Shown: in pieces, positions 1-7,999 of the stretch
Layout of the letters: every line of letters begins with the position of its first letter
How positions within the stretch are numbered: position 1 is the stretch's first letter
NCBI GenBank assembly: GCA_035477595.1
Contig: DATIKM010000008.1
Span: forward strand, 1-47,775
Direction of reading: 5' to 3'
DNA from: DATIKM01 sp035477595
GTDB taxonomy: Bacteria > Armatimonadota > Chthonomonadetes > Chthonomonadales > CAJBBX01
DNA length: 47,775 bases
The notes under the pieces: generated by a model
What the model saw: only the letters and a program-made list of their open reading frames with translations
Databases searched by the model: none
Told to the model about the DNA's origin: nothing
Program-made: the position numbers and the translations under genes

Positions 1-96
1 GATGAGCGGCGTGTCTCCCTCAAGGAGGCTGACCACAGGCGTTGCATGGCTTACCGGCAGTCGCTCTCGGAAGCGCTCGATGACCCCGCGGACCAT
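1..96 (-). CDS. thrC: Threonine synthase, N-terminal fragment (runs off the window)
   Basis: Only the first 32 codons are present; the gene continues beyond position 1. The translation starts MVRGVIERFRERLPV and goes on to a V-S-L-x-E-G-x-T-P-L-I stretch, which is the typical opening of PLP-dependent threonine synthases (O-phosphohomoserine to threonine). The ATG at 94-96 is preceded by a strong AAGGAGGT ribosome binding site about 8 bases upstream, which fixes the start. It lies downstream of zwf on the same strand, 79 bases after the zwf stop. The catalytic lysine and most of the fold are outside the window, so the call rests on the N-terminal signature only. Confidence 0.8.
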   Translation of the reverse strand, partial: MVRGVIERFRERLPVSHATPVVSLLEGDTPLI

Positions 97-175
97 GGGC
101 GTAGTACCTCCTTACGCTCACATCCTACCCCATGATCGGCTTTCGGGGACGGCCCCTATCGCGGCCTCCTGAGTC

Positions 176-1792
176 CTACGGATCTGGCGCTCGCAGCGAG
201 GGGTTCCACCAGCGCCTTCCGTCAGCCGCCAGGAGGGCGTTCGAGCACGCAGGTCCCCATGATCCTGCCGCGTAGGCCTCGATGGCAGCGGGCGACGCCG
301 CCCAGCGCTCGAGAACCGGCTGAACGAGCTGCCACGCGCGCTCGATCTCGTCATCGCGCGCGAAGAGCGACGCTTCGCCCACCATGGCATGCGCAAGGAG
401 GCGCTCGTAGGCGCCGGGCATATCGTCGCCGAAGGCCTTCCGGTAGTCGAACTCCATCACGACGGGGTGGACGCACATCGTGGGGCCCGGCTCCTTGGCG
501 CTCATCGCTATCTCGATGCCCTCGTCCGGCTGGATGCGGATCGTGAGGCGGTTGGGGGCAATGCGGTCGCAGTCGAGGCGAGCGAACAGAACGTCGGGCG
601 CGTCGCGCAGCTGCACGACCACCTCAGTTACGCGGCGGGCCAGGCGCTTGCCGGCGCGAATGTAGAAGGGCACGCCTGCCCAGCGCCAGTTATCGATCCA
701 GAGACGCAGGGTCGCGAAGGTCTCCGTGCGCGAGTCGGATGGCACGCCCGGCTCCGCCGTGTAGGCGTCGCACGGAACGCCCCCGGTCGCACCCGCCGCA
801 TACTGGCCTCGAACCGCGTGAGCGTCCACATCGTCGGCGCTCAGCGACCGTATGGCGCGCAGCACTTTTACCTTCTCATCGCGGACCGAGTCTGCGTCCA
901 ACGACACTGGGGGCTCCATCGCAACCAGTGTCATCACCTGGAGCGCGTGGTTCTGCACCATGTCACGAAGAATGCCGGAGCGGTCGAAGTAGGCTCCGCG
1001 CCCTTCGACGCCCAGTGTCTCGGCGACGGTGATCTGCACGTTGTCGACGTAGAGGTGGTTCCAGGTCTGCTCGAACAGCGCATTCGCGAAGCGCATTACG
1101 AGGATGTTCTGGACGGTCTCCTTGCCAAGATAGTGGTCGATCCGGTAGATCTGCTCCTCGTCGAGCGATGCGCGCAGGAGCCGGTTGAGCGCGCGCGCGG
1201 ACGCGAGGTCGTACCCGAACGGCTTCTCGAGGATGACGCGCGACCATGGCCCGCCCTCCGTGGAGGGTCGCGTAAGGCCCGATTCCTGGAGCCGCCCGAG
1301 GATGGTGGCGAAGAGATCGGGCGGCGTGGCCAGGTAGTAGAGGCGGTTGCCCGTAAGCCCGTGTTCGGCCTCGATGTGGGCGAGGCGGTCACGCAGGCCT
1401 GTGTAGCCGGCCGCGTTGGTGGGGTCCGCGGCATGGTAATGGAGGCGTCTCGCGAACCCATCCCATTCCGCGAGACCGAGGCGGGGTGCCAGCCGGGCGA
1501 CCGAATCCCTCAGGTCGGCCCGAAAGGAGGCGTCGTCCATGGGTCGGCGCGCAAACGCAACGACCGCGAAGCGTTGGGGGAGCATTCCCCGACGGGAGAG
1601 GCTGTAGAGCGCGGGCGCCAGCTTGCGGCGCGTCAGGTCGCCAGTTGCGCCGAACAGGACGAGCGCACACCCATCGCCGGGGGCGCCGCGTGGCTCCGCA
1701 CTGGCGCAGTCATGGCTCGACAAGGGCCTGTCCCTTCCGGCCGTGCTGTGGGTGCCCGCGGCCATGCACAGGTTCGCCCGCGGGGCAGGCAT
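176..1792 (-). CDS. zwf: Glucose-6-phosphate 1-dehydrogenase
   Basis: Oxidises glucose 6-phosphate to 6-phosphogluconolactone with NAD(P)+, the first step of the oxidative pentose phosphate pathway, in the cytosol. The Rossmann glycine motif LFGATGDLTRRKL lies near residue 45, an EKPFG motif near residue 190, and the signature RIDHYLGKE, with the catalytic His region, near residue 217. The C-terminal half keeps the family pattern (PFYIRAGKRL). Length, about 500 residues after the leader, is normal. The start is uncertain: ATG at 1792 has no visible ribosome binding site and adds about 40 residues before the fold, while an in-frame TTG at 1723 follows GGAAGGGA by 7 bases and gives a more usual N-terminus. 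It sits between the sigma factor and thrC on the same strand. Confidence 0.95.
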   Translation of the reverse strand: MPAPRANLCMAAGTHSTAGRDRPLSSHDCASAEPRGAPGDGCALVLFGATGDLTRRKLAPALYSLSRRGMLPQRFAVVAFARRPMDDASFRADLRDSVARLAPRLGLAEWDGFARRLHYHAADPTNAAGYTGLRDRLAHIEAEHGLTGNRLYYLATPPDLFATILGRLQESGLTRPSTEGGPWSRVILEKPFGYDLASARALNRLLRASLDEEQIYRIDHYLGKETVQNILVMRFANALFEQTWNHLYVDNVQITVAETLGVEGRGAYFDRSGILRDMVQNHALQVMTLVAMEPPVSLDADSVRDEKVKVLRAIRSLSADDVDAHAVRGQYAAGATGGVPCDAYTAEPGVPSDSRTETFATLRLWIDNWRWAGVPFYIRAGKRLARRVTEVVVQLRDAPDVLFARLDCDRIAPNRLTIRIQPDEGIEIAMSAKEPGPTMCVHPVVMEFDYRKAFGDDMPGAYERLLAHAMVGEASLFARDDEIERAWQLVQPVLERWAASPAAIEAYAAGSWGPACSNALLAADGRRWWNPSLRAPDP

Positions 1793-1850
1793 CGTCCGCC
1801 GCGGGCTGGGGTCAGACCGGCCAGTGCCGCCGGCCGGGTTCCGGCGGAGG

Positions 1851-2855
1851 TCAGGCGGGATCGACCAGCCACTGCGTCTCGGGCGCCGTGCGCAGCTTCG
1901 TCAGCGCCTTCGCCTCGATCTGCCGCGCCCTCTCGCGCGTGATGTGGAGCACGCGACCCGTCTCGGCCAGCGTCATCGGCTCGCGGCCTGTCAGCCCGAA
2001 CCGGAGCTCTATGACGGCGCGCTCACGCGGCGCAAGCTCGAGCAGCGCGTGATCGATGCCATCCCGTACGGCGGTCTGTAGCGCTCTTTCCGCCGGACCT
2101 GTGTCGCGATCGGCATGCAGGATCTCGCCGAGGCGGAGGTCGCCGGCGTCCGTGATGGCAGCCTCGAGCGACACCGTCTGCACCGCGTGGCGAAGGAGGG
2201 CCGCCACTCTGCGCTCGGGTAGATCGCATTCCTTCGCGACTTCCGGCATCGTGGGTTCCCGGCCGAGGCGGCTCCGGAGCGTGCTGGCGGCCCGCTGCAC
2301 CCGCCCGATGGCGTCGATCACGTGTGCAGGCAGACGGATCGCCCGCGCCTGGTTAGCGAGCCCGCGACTGATGGCCTGCCGGATCCAGTGCGTCGCGTAG
2401 GTGCTGAACCGGTACCCCTTGCGGTAGTTGAACTTATCGATTGCGCGCAGGAGCCCGATGGTGCCCTCCTGCATGAGATCATCCATCGTGAGGCCCCGTC
2501 CCGCGTAGCGGCGGGCAACGGAGGCTACGAGCCGGACGTTCGCGGTGACGAGGTGCTCGCGGGCCGATGCGTCCCCCTGTTCGACGCGCTTGGCCAGCCC
2601 GATCTCCTCGTCGTGCGTGAGGAGGGCCGTCCGGCTGCCGCCTCGCGCCCACTCGGGCATCGTGTAGTCGTCGAGCCTCCTGCGATGAGCCACGTTCAGC
2701 CGGTCCTCGCGGGCCACCAGCGCGCTCGCGTCGGCCGCGTGCACGTCGGCGCGGCCGAGGTCGGAGCCTTGGGCCTCGAACACCGTCTGGTGGTTCAGCG
2801 TCCAGTCGTTCAATGCAGAGCTCGTATCGACGCACGCACCCCTTGCACGGAGCAT
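1851..2855 (-). CDS. RNA polymerase sigma factor, RpoD/SigA family (probably group 2)
   Basis: A sigma-70 factor that directs RNA polymerase to promoters. Region 1.2 begins at LLTHDEEIGLAKRVEQGD. Region 2 follows with the core-binding and -10 recognition helices (DLMQEGTIGLLRAIDKF and YRFSTYATHWIRQAI). Regions 3 and 4 follow, ending in the -35-binding helix TRERARQIEAKALTKLR. There is no long acidic region 1.1, so it is short for a primary factor and may be a group 2 relative. The reading frame is open to an ATG at 2903, but the first 16 codons have poor third-position GC. I prefer ATG 2855, preceded by GGGAGG with unusually short spacing. It is followed by zwf after 58 bases, so the two may be co-transcribed. 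Confidence 0.88.
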   Translation of the reverse strand: MLRARGACVDTSSALNDWTLNHQTVFEAQGSDLGRADVHAADASALVAREDRLNVAHRRRLDDYTMPEWARGGSRTALLTHDEEIGLAKRVEQGDASAREHLVTANVRLVASVARRYAGRGLTMDDLMQEGTIGLLRAIDKFNYRKGYRFSTYATHWIRQAISRGLANQARAIRLPAHVIDAIGRVQRAASTLRSRLGREPTMPEVAKECDLPERRVAALLRHAVQTVSLEAAITDAGDLRLGEILHADRDTGPAERALQTAVRDGIDHALLELAPRERAVIELRFGLTGREPMTLAETGRVLHITRERARQIEAKALTKLRTAPETQWLVDPA

Positions 2856-2891
2856 AGCCTCCCGGCTGTGCGCCGTTCCAGGTCCGCGCGA

Positions 2892-2909
2892 GTATGTGTA
2901 CATTCATAC
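2892..2909. promoter_or_regulatory. Inverted repeat GTATG-N8-CATAC just upstream of the sigma gene
   Basis: A short dyad with 5-base arms at 2892-2896 and 2905-2909, with a TGTACA palindrome inside the spacer at 2897-2902. It lies 37 bases before the preferred sigma start, where an operator would be placed. The arms are short and could be chance; no regulator is identified. Confidence 0.2.
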
Positions 2910-2946
2910 GTCAGTTCGCGCGCGGCAAGTGCCACGGAGAACGCCC

Positions 2947-2973
2947 GGCGCCCGCGAACGCGAAGCGGGCGCC
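2947..2973 (-). terminator. GC-rich hairpin after ytxH
   Basis: Perfect 9-base arms (GGCGCCCGC at 2947-2955 and its complement at 2965-2973) around a 9-base loop, 52-78 bases past the stop of the YtxH gene and between it and the sigma gene. There is no T tract, as is common for hairpins in this window. It would separate the transcription of ytxH from that of the sigma factor. Confidence 0.45.
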
Positions 2974-3024
2974 GCAGCCTGCGCCGCCCGCTCCGAAGTA
3001 CGATGCTCCCCGGTGCACACGCCG

Positions 3025-3321
3025 CTACGAGGCGCCCTCCGGGGCGGTGGTACCGTCGGCGGCGGCGCTGGTCTCAGCGTCTGTATGATCACGTCCTGCC
3101 GCCGCAAGCTTCTCCTTCAGGGTGCAGGCCTTGTCGACCACCTGGTGACGGACTTCCTCAGCCTTCTCCTTAAGGTGTCCAGCCCGTTCGGCGATCGAGG
3201 CGCGGGTCTGCGTGCCGGCAGCGGGCGCGTAGAGGACAGCGACCGTCGCGCCAACCGCGACGCCCAGGAGGAACACGACCAGGTTCGTGCCGATGTTGCA
3301 CTGCTCCGTCTGATCCGCCAT
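3025..3321 (-). CDS. YtxH domain small membrane protein
   Basis: A 98-residue protein. One transmembrane helix near residues 10-32 (GTNLVVFLLGVAVGATVAVLYA) is followed directly by the small YtxH-type motif APAAGTQTRASIAERAG and a charged helix likely to form a coiled coil (KEKAEEVRHQVVDKACTLKEKL), then a low-complexity Ala/Thr tail. YtxH proteins are general-stress-associated in Bacillus but have no defined reaction. The ATG at 3321 has AAAGGAG about 8 bases upstream. A longer reading frame starts at 3378 but lacks a comparable site. The gene diverges from gspE. Confidence 0.8.
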   Translation of the reverse strand: MADQTEQCNIGTNLVVFLLGVAVGATVAVLYAPAAGTQTRASIAERAGHLKEKAEEVRHQVVDKACTLKEKLAAAGRDHTDAETSAAADGTTAPEGAS

Positions 3322-3471
3322 GTGATCTCGCTCCTTTCGTAAGGCGCGCCGCTCGCGGGCTGAGAGCGCGGCAACCACCCGTGCCGCTGCCCGGAGGTTC
3401 CCAACAGGTTGCTACGCTGTATACGTACAGTGGCTTGTGGCGGTTTCGCTTGCAGACCGGCGGCGGCATTG

Positions 3472-3501
3472 TTGCGCCGGGGCTGCGCTCCCGTCTATCT
3501 T
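3472..3501 (+). promoter_or_regulatory. Candidate sigma-70 promoter of the type II secretion operon
   Basis: TTGCGC (3472-3477), an 18-base spacer and TATCTT (3496-3501), about 40 bases before the gspE start, in the 221-base divergent gap between ytxH and gspE. The match to consensus is moderate. No other promoter-like pair was noticed before the long gsp operon. Confidence 0.4.
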
Positions 3502-3542
3502 AGTGCGGCGCCGGGTGGATTCCGGGCCTGGAGGTCGGCACG

Positions 3543-5243
3543 TTGCTGAAGCTGAAGCGCACGTTGCTGGGCGCCTTGCTCGTGCAAGAGGGGCACATCA
3601 CGGAGGCCCAGCTCGATCAGGCGCTGGCCGAACAGCGCAGGCTCCAACACGCGAAGCGTATCGGTGAGGTGCTGCTGTCGATGCGGCTGGTCAGCGAGAA
3701 CGTTCTGCTGGGCGCCCTGTCTCGCCAGCTCGACCGCGACGTGGTCGACCTCGTACAGACGCCGCCGGACGCCAGCGCCCTGAAGCTGGTTCCGAGCGAG
3801 TTCGCCCTCCGCCACCAACTCCTCCCACTCCGGCAGGCTGACCACACGCTGACCGTCGCCATGGCGGACCCGCTCGACATCCAGTCGATAGACGATCTGC
3901 GCCTGCTGACAGGGCTTGCCGTGGAGCCCGTCATCGCCAGCCCCAGCGACATCCGGCGCGCCCTCGAGCAGTTCTACATGGAGCAGATGCTCCAGGATGT
4001 GGAGGACCAGGAGCAGGCGGCCTCCCAGGACGACAGCCTCGACGTTGCGGACCTTCAGAAGATGGCCCGCGAAGAGCTGGTCGTTCAGATGGTGAACCTG
4101 ATCCTGAACCAGGCGGTTCAGGAACGAGCGTCGGACATCCACATCGAGCCATTCGAGCGCGAGTTGCGGGTCCGCTACCGCATCGATGGTGTGCTGCATG
4201 AGCAGAGCGCCCCGCCCAAGCGGTTCCATCCCGCGATCATATCGCGCATCAAGATTCTGGCGGACATGAACATCGCCGAGCGGCGTCTGCCCCAGGACGG
4301 CCGTATGCGCATCCGCCAGTCGGGACGGCAGATCGACCTGCGCGTCTCGACCGTGCCCACGCTATACGGCGAGAGCGGCGTGCTACGCATCCTCGACAAG
4401 CAGACGGCGATGCTCGGCCTGACAGAGCTCGGGATGTATGGCACGATGTTTGAGCGCTTCCGGCGCCTCATCCAGGAGCCTCATGGCATCATTCTGGTCA
4501 CCGGTCCGACGGGCTCCGGCAAGACGACCACGCTCTACGCGGCGTTGTGCGAGATCTACTCGCCCGAGAAGAAGATCATCACGATCGAGGACCCGGTGGA
4601 GTACCAGCTCGCCGGGATCAACCAGATCCAGGTGCACCCTCAGATCGACCTGACCTTCGCCAACGGGCTCCGCCACATCGTGCGTCAGGACCCCGACATC
4701 ATCATGGTGGGCGAGATCCGCGACACCGAGACAGTCGACATCGCAATCCACGCTGCCCTGACGGGCCACCTCGTCTTCAGCACGCTGCACACCAACGACG
4801 CCGCCGGCGCCATCAGCCGCATCCTTGACATGGGAGCGGAGCCGTATCTCGTTGCTTCGTCGCTCATCGGGAGCATAGCGCAGCGCCTCGTGCGCCTGAA
4901 CTGCGCTCGCTGCAGAGCCCCTGCGGAGGCATCCACGCTGGAGCTCTCAGAGATCGGTATCCCGAGCCACGCGGGCGGAAACGGGCTGCGGGCGGGCGCC
5001 GGATGCCCGGAGTGCCGGGGGCTCGGCTTCCGAGGCCGGTCCGGGCTCTACGAGATGCTGACGGTCGACGATACCATTCGCCAGATGATCGTGCGCCGCG
5101 AGCCCTCCAACCAGATCAAGCAGCATGCGGTGAAGGGGCAGGGGATGGTGACGCTGCTCCAGGATGGGCGGCGGCGTGTCCTGGACGGCGACACCACAGT
5201 GAAGGAAGTGCTCCGCGTCTGCCAGCGCGAGGAGTTCGACTGA
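3543..5243 (+). CDS. gspE: Type II secretion ATPase GspE
   Basis: The cytoplasmic hexameric ATPase that powers pseudopilus assembly. The N-terminal MshEN/N1E-type domain (residues about 1-145) opens with LLGALLVQEGHITEAQLDQAL. The ATPase core has Walker A GPTGSGKTTT at 321-330, the Asp box IITIEDPVEY, Walker B RQDPDIIMVGEIRD near 381-394 and the His box TGHLVFSTLHTNDA. Two CxxC pairs (Cys454/457 and 488/491) form the zinc-binding module typical of GspE/PilB. At 566 residues the length is normal. The start is a TTG, supported by GGAGGT 7 bases upstream; there is no better ATG. It is the first gene of the operon. A PilB of a type IV pilus is the alternative, but the downstream gspG-to-D genes argue for type II secretion. 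Confidence 0.95.
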   Translation: MLKLKRTLLGALLVQEGHITEAQLDQALAEQRRLQHAKRIGEVLLSMRLVSENVLLGALSRQLDRDVVDLVQTPPDASALKLVPSEFALRHQLLPLRQADHTLTVAMADPLDIQSIDDLRLLTGLAVEPVIASPSDIRRALEQFYMEQMLQDVEDQEQAASQDDSLDVADLQKMAREELVVQMVNLILNQAVQERASDIHIEPFERELRVRYRIDGVLHEQSAPPKRFHPAIISRIKILADMNIAERRLPQDGRMRIRQSGRQIDLRVSTVPTLYGESGVLRILDKQTAMLGLTELGMYGTMFERFRRLIQEPHGIILVTGPTGSGKTTTLYAALCEIYSPEKKIITIEDPVEYQLAGINQIQVHPQIDLTFANGLRHIVRQDPDIIMVGEIRDTETVDIAIHAALTGHLVFSTLHTNDAAGAISRILDMGAEPYLVASSLIGSIAQRLVRLNCARCRAPAEASTLELSEIGIPSHAGGNGLRAGAGCPECRGLGFRGRSGLYEMLTVDDTIRQMIVRREPSNQIKQHAVKGQGMVTLLQDGRRRVLDGDTTVKEVLRVCQREEFD

Positions 5244-5337
5244 TCACGTTGCCCGGGGGCCGCCCTGCAGTGCGTCCCGGCGACCGGCCGGACGCCACGC
5301 GGCCCGGCCATGCCGGCTGATCCGTTGTGGAGAACCG

Positions 5338-6567
5338 ATGCCTGAGTACCGCTACATAGCAGTCGACCGCACCGGCAAGTCGATCACCGGGGACCTTGGA
5401 GGCCGCGACGTGGCCGACGTGGCCGCCAAGGTGCGGGCCCTCGGGCTGTTCCCCGTCTCCGTGGACGGGCAGGGAGGCGCTTCGGCGCTCGTCGAGACGT
5501 CGGCGGCCGAGGCCGAGGCGCCCGTCGGGAAGAAGGTCGGCCGCGTACTGATCCTTCTGTTCACCCGCGAGCTGTCTGATCTGATCGACGCGGGCCTGCC
5601 CATTGACCGAGCCCTCTCGGTGCTCATCGAGCAGAGCGACAGCGAGGATCTCCGCGAGATGGTGCGGCGCATGCAACAGGACGTGCGCGCCGGGCAGCCG
5701 CTGTCGGACGCGCTGCGGCGGTTCCCACGGGAGTTCCCCGAGCTCTACGCAAACATGGTGCGAGCGGGCGAGGTATCCGGGCAACTTCCGCAGGTGCTGT
5801 CGCGGCTCGCCGACTTCCTTGAGAAGGAGCATGTGAGGCGCGCGCAGGTGATGGCCGCGCTGACCTATCCGGCGGTCCTCATCACCGTGGCGGTTCTGGC
5901 GATCGTCTTCCTGCTCACGTTCGTCATTCCGCGGCTCCGCGCCGTGTTCACAGAGCTGGGCGCCGCTCTGCCCCTGCCCACCCAGATTCTCTTGAGCGTG
6001 TCGGCGTTCATCGCGCAGGACTGGTGGATCATCCTGCTGGTGGGCGGCGGCGCGTACTTCGGTCTGCGCGCGTGGAGCCGGACGGCGCCGGGCCGCTTCG
6101 CGCTGGACGGCATCCGGCTGAACGCGCCTCTGTTGGGCACGCTCACGCGGAAGATGGTGATGGGTCGGTTCGTGCGCACCTTGGGAACGCTGCTCGGGGG
6201 CGGTGTGCCCATCCTCGACTCGCTCGACATATCCGCGACCGCAGTGGGCAACACGCATGCAGCGCAGGCAATCGCCGACGTTCGGGCCGGCGTCCGGCAG
6301 GGCGAGACGCTGTCGTCCTCGATGGGGAAGAACGGGGGCTTCCTGCCCCTGGTGATTCACATGACGGCCGTTGGGGAGGAGACCGGACGCCTCTCGGGCA
6401 TGCTGGTTCGGACAGCCGATACGCTCGACTTCGAGGTGGACAACGCCATGCGGCGCCTTACGAGCCTCGTCGAGCCGCTGGTCGTGCTGCTAATGGGAGG
6501 ATTCGTTGGGTTCGTGGTCCTCTCGATCCTGCTGCCCATATTCGAGTCGAGCGCCATCGTCAGATAG
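5338..6567 (+). CDS. gspF: Type II secretion inner-membrane platform protein GspF
   Basis: A 409-residue polytopic protein that couples the GspE motor to the growing pseudopilus. It begins MPEYRYIAVDRTGK, the classic GspF/PilC opening. It has two repeated cytoplasmic helical domains (around residues 75-190 and 275-395; FTRELSDLIDAGLPI and FVRTLGTLLGGGVPILDSL) and three hydrophobic segments (around residues 175-200, 222-245 and a last one at 375-400, LVVLLMGGFVGFVVLSILLPI). It follows gspE after 94 bases and precedes gspG by 47. The alternative PilC is disfavoured by context. Confidence 0.95.
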   Translation: MPEYRYIAVDRTGKSITGDLGGRDVADVAAKVRALGLFPVSVDGQGGASALVETSAAEAEAPVGKKVGRVLILLFTRELSDLIDAGLPIDRALSVLIEQSDSEDLREMVRRMQQDVRAGQPLSDALRRFPREFPELYANMVRAGEVSGQLPQVLSRLADFLEKEHVRRAQVMAALTYPAVLITVAVLAIVFLLTFVIPRLRAVFTELGAALPLPTQILLSVSAFIAQDWWIILLVGGGAYFGLRAWSRTAPGRFALDGIRLNAPLLGTLTRKMVMGRFVRTLGTLLGGGVPILDSLDISATAVGNTHAAQAIADVRAGVRQGETLSSSMGKNGGFLPLVIHMTAVGEETGRLSGMLVRTADTLDFEVDNAMRRLTSLVEPLVVLLMGGFVGFVVLSILLPIFESSAIVR

Positions 6568-6614
6568 AACGGGCGACCGGGCTGCGCCCGGCCCCGCTGG
6601 AAGGAGTGGAGACC

Positions 6615-7049
6615 ATGGTGGGAGCGTTGGTTCAGCGAAGGCGCGATAGAGCCTTCACGCTGATCGAACTGCTCGTGGTGATCATCATCCTGGCCATTCT
6701 GGCCGCCGTGGTGATCCCGCGCGTGATCGGCCGAACGGACGACGCCCGCATCGCGAAGGCGACGTCCGACGTCAGCGCCATCGACAATGCGCTGGACCAG
6801 TTCCGGATCGACGTGGGCGCCTATCCCTCGGCCGATGAGGGGCTTCAGGCGCTGGACGCGAACGTCGGCAACGTAGCCAGGTGGAATGGACCCTACCTGA
6901 AGAACGGGCTGCCCAACGATCCTTGGGGCAACCCCTACATGTACCGGATCCCGCCCGAGCAGGGGACCGACTACGACGTCTACTCGGCAGGTCCGGACGG
7001 CCAGCCGGGCACAAGCGACGACATCGGCAACTGGAACCTGAACCAATAG
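6615..7049 (+). CDS. gspG: Major pseudopilin GspG
   Basis: The 144-residue major subunit of the type II secretion pseudopilus. The class III signal sequence gives prepilin cleavage before Phe14 (RDRA/FTLIELL), with Glu18 as the conserved +5 glutamate. The residue before cleavage is Ala rather than the usual Gly. A long hydrophobic helix follows. The C-terminal half has the GspG pattern YPSADEGLQAL, WNGPYLKNGLPNDPWGNPY and a final Asp-rich loop (GPDGQPGTSDDIGNW) that binds calcium in known GspG proteins. ATG 6615 follows AAGGAG by 8 bases. A longer open frame upstream is only the alternate reading of gspF. Confidence 0.95.
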   Translation: MVGALVQRRRDRAFTLIELLVVIIILAILAAVVIPRVIGRTDDARIAKATSDVSAIDNALDQFRIDVGAYPSADEGLQALDANVGNVARWNGPYLKNGLPNDPWGNPYMYRIPPEQGTDYDVYSAGPDGQPGTSDDIGNWNLNQ

Positions 7050-7065
7050 CAGTCAGGAGCACGCT

Positions 7066-7614
7066 GTGGGTCTCGCGCGCGGGTTCACTCTCGTGGAGTT
7101 GATCACGATCATCGTCATCATGATGGTCGTGGCTTCGATCACGGTTCCTGCATGGGCACGGTTCCACGACCGCGTGGTGTTCGAGCGCGTCGTGGCTCGG
7201 GTGGCTGCGGAGGTGAACGCGGCACGCGAGTCTGCTCTCCGCGAGGGCGCGGGGTCGTCGGTGCGGTACGACGCGCAGAGCAACGCGCTCGTTGTGACCA
7301 CGTCCGGCCATGTGGAGGACACGGACGCTCCGGTCGCTCTCCAGGAGCTCGACGATGCGCGTCGTCCAGCCGGCGAGCGCGCTATGGGGCTTCTGGAGGA
7401 CGTAGCGATCGCGGAGTTCACGTCCTACGCTGGCATCGACGGGTCACCGGTGTCTCCAGAGGCCGGCGCCGACACGTTACGCTTCCACGACGACGGCTCG
7501 AGCGATGGCGGCGAGATTCTGGTGGTCTCCGCCACGGGACGCATGGCGCGGATCGCCGTGCTCCCCACTACGGGCCGCGTCGTCGTCGAGTACAACTCCG
7601 ATGCTCTGCCGTAG
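7066..7614 (+). CDS. gspH: Minor pseudopilin GspH
   Basis: A 182-residue type IV pilin-like protein: cleavage after Gly6 (MGLARG/FTLVE), Glu11 at +5 and a single hydrophobic helix (LITIIVIMMVVASITV), then a beta-rich C-terminal domain of GspH type ending TGRVVVEYNSDALP. The start is GTG at 7066 with CAGGAG 6 bases before it. It starts 16 bases after gspG and overlaps gspI by 14 bases. The H assignment comes from size and from its position between G and I; sequence conservation among minor pseudopilins is low. Confidence 0.85.
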   Translation: MGLARGFTLVELITIIVIMMVVASITVPAWARFHDRVVFERVVARVAAEVNAARESALREGAGSSVRYDAQSNALVVTTSGHVEDTDAPVALQELDDARRPAGERAMGLLEDVAIAEFTSYAGIDGSPVSPEAGADTLRFHDDGSSDGGEILVVSATGRMARIAVLPTTGRVVVEYNSDALP

Positions 7615-7999
7615 CCGGGGGCGCCGGCGGTGCGCTCGTGGGTTCACGCTCATCGAGATGGTCGTCGCCACCATCGTGCTGTTCATCGGCGGGGTGGCGG
7701 CGCTGTCGTGCATGGGTCTGGCCACGCGAGCGATCGGGAGCGCGCGCGACCATCAGACAGCGGCCGTCCTGGCGCAGGACCGGCTTGCGCAGATGAGCCT
7801 GAGCGCGGCGGACCTCACCGCAGGCGACGAGGAGGGCACCTTCGGGGATGAGCACCCGGGCTTCGCCTGGCAACAGTCGATCGAGAGCACCGACGTGACC
7901 GGTCTACTGCGGGTCACCCTTACGGTCTCGTGGCCGGTGGGGACCCGCAGCCGGTCGGTGGCCTTCGTCACCCACCTGCGCGGCGGGGTCCAGCCATGA
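7601..7999 (+). CDS. gspI: Minor pseudopilin GspI
   Basis: A 132-residue minor pseudopilin. Cleavage would be after Gly14 (RRCARG/FTLIEMVVA), with the +5 Glu. The hydrophobic helix runs into the GspI-type continuation with an AAVLAQDRLAQM helix. It is short, like known GspI tip proteins. The start is taken at ATG 7601, inside the end of gspH, because this puts the prepilin motif at the proper distance. The longer frame from 7505 is only the out-of-frame reading of gspH. The stop overlaps the gspJ start (ATGA), so the two are probably translationally coupled. I-J-K tip complexes prime pseudopilus assembly in known systems. Confidence 0.85.
   Translation: MLCRSRGRRRCARGFTLIEMVVATIVLFIGGVAALSCMGLATRAIGSARDHQTAAVLAQDRLAQMSLSAADLTAGDEEGTFGDEHPGFAWQQSIESTDVTGLLRVTLTVSWPVGTRSRSVAFVTHLRGGVQP

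Noticed and set aside
389..1942. 517-residue frame on the plus strand
   Set aside because: It lies entirely opposite zwf, has no ribosome site and no family resemblance; such mirror frames are common in GC-rich DNA.
5116..6360. 414-residue frame on the minus strand
   Set aside because: Opposite gspF, low-complexity His/Arg/Gln-rich translation with no domain; an antisense shadow.
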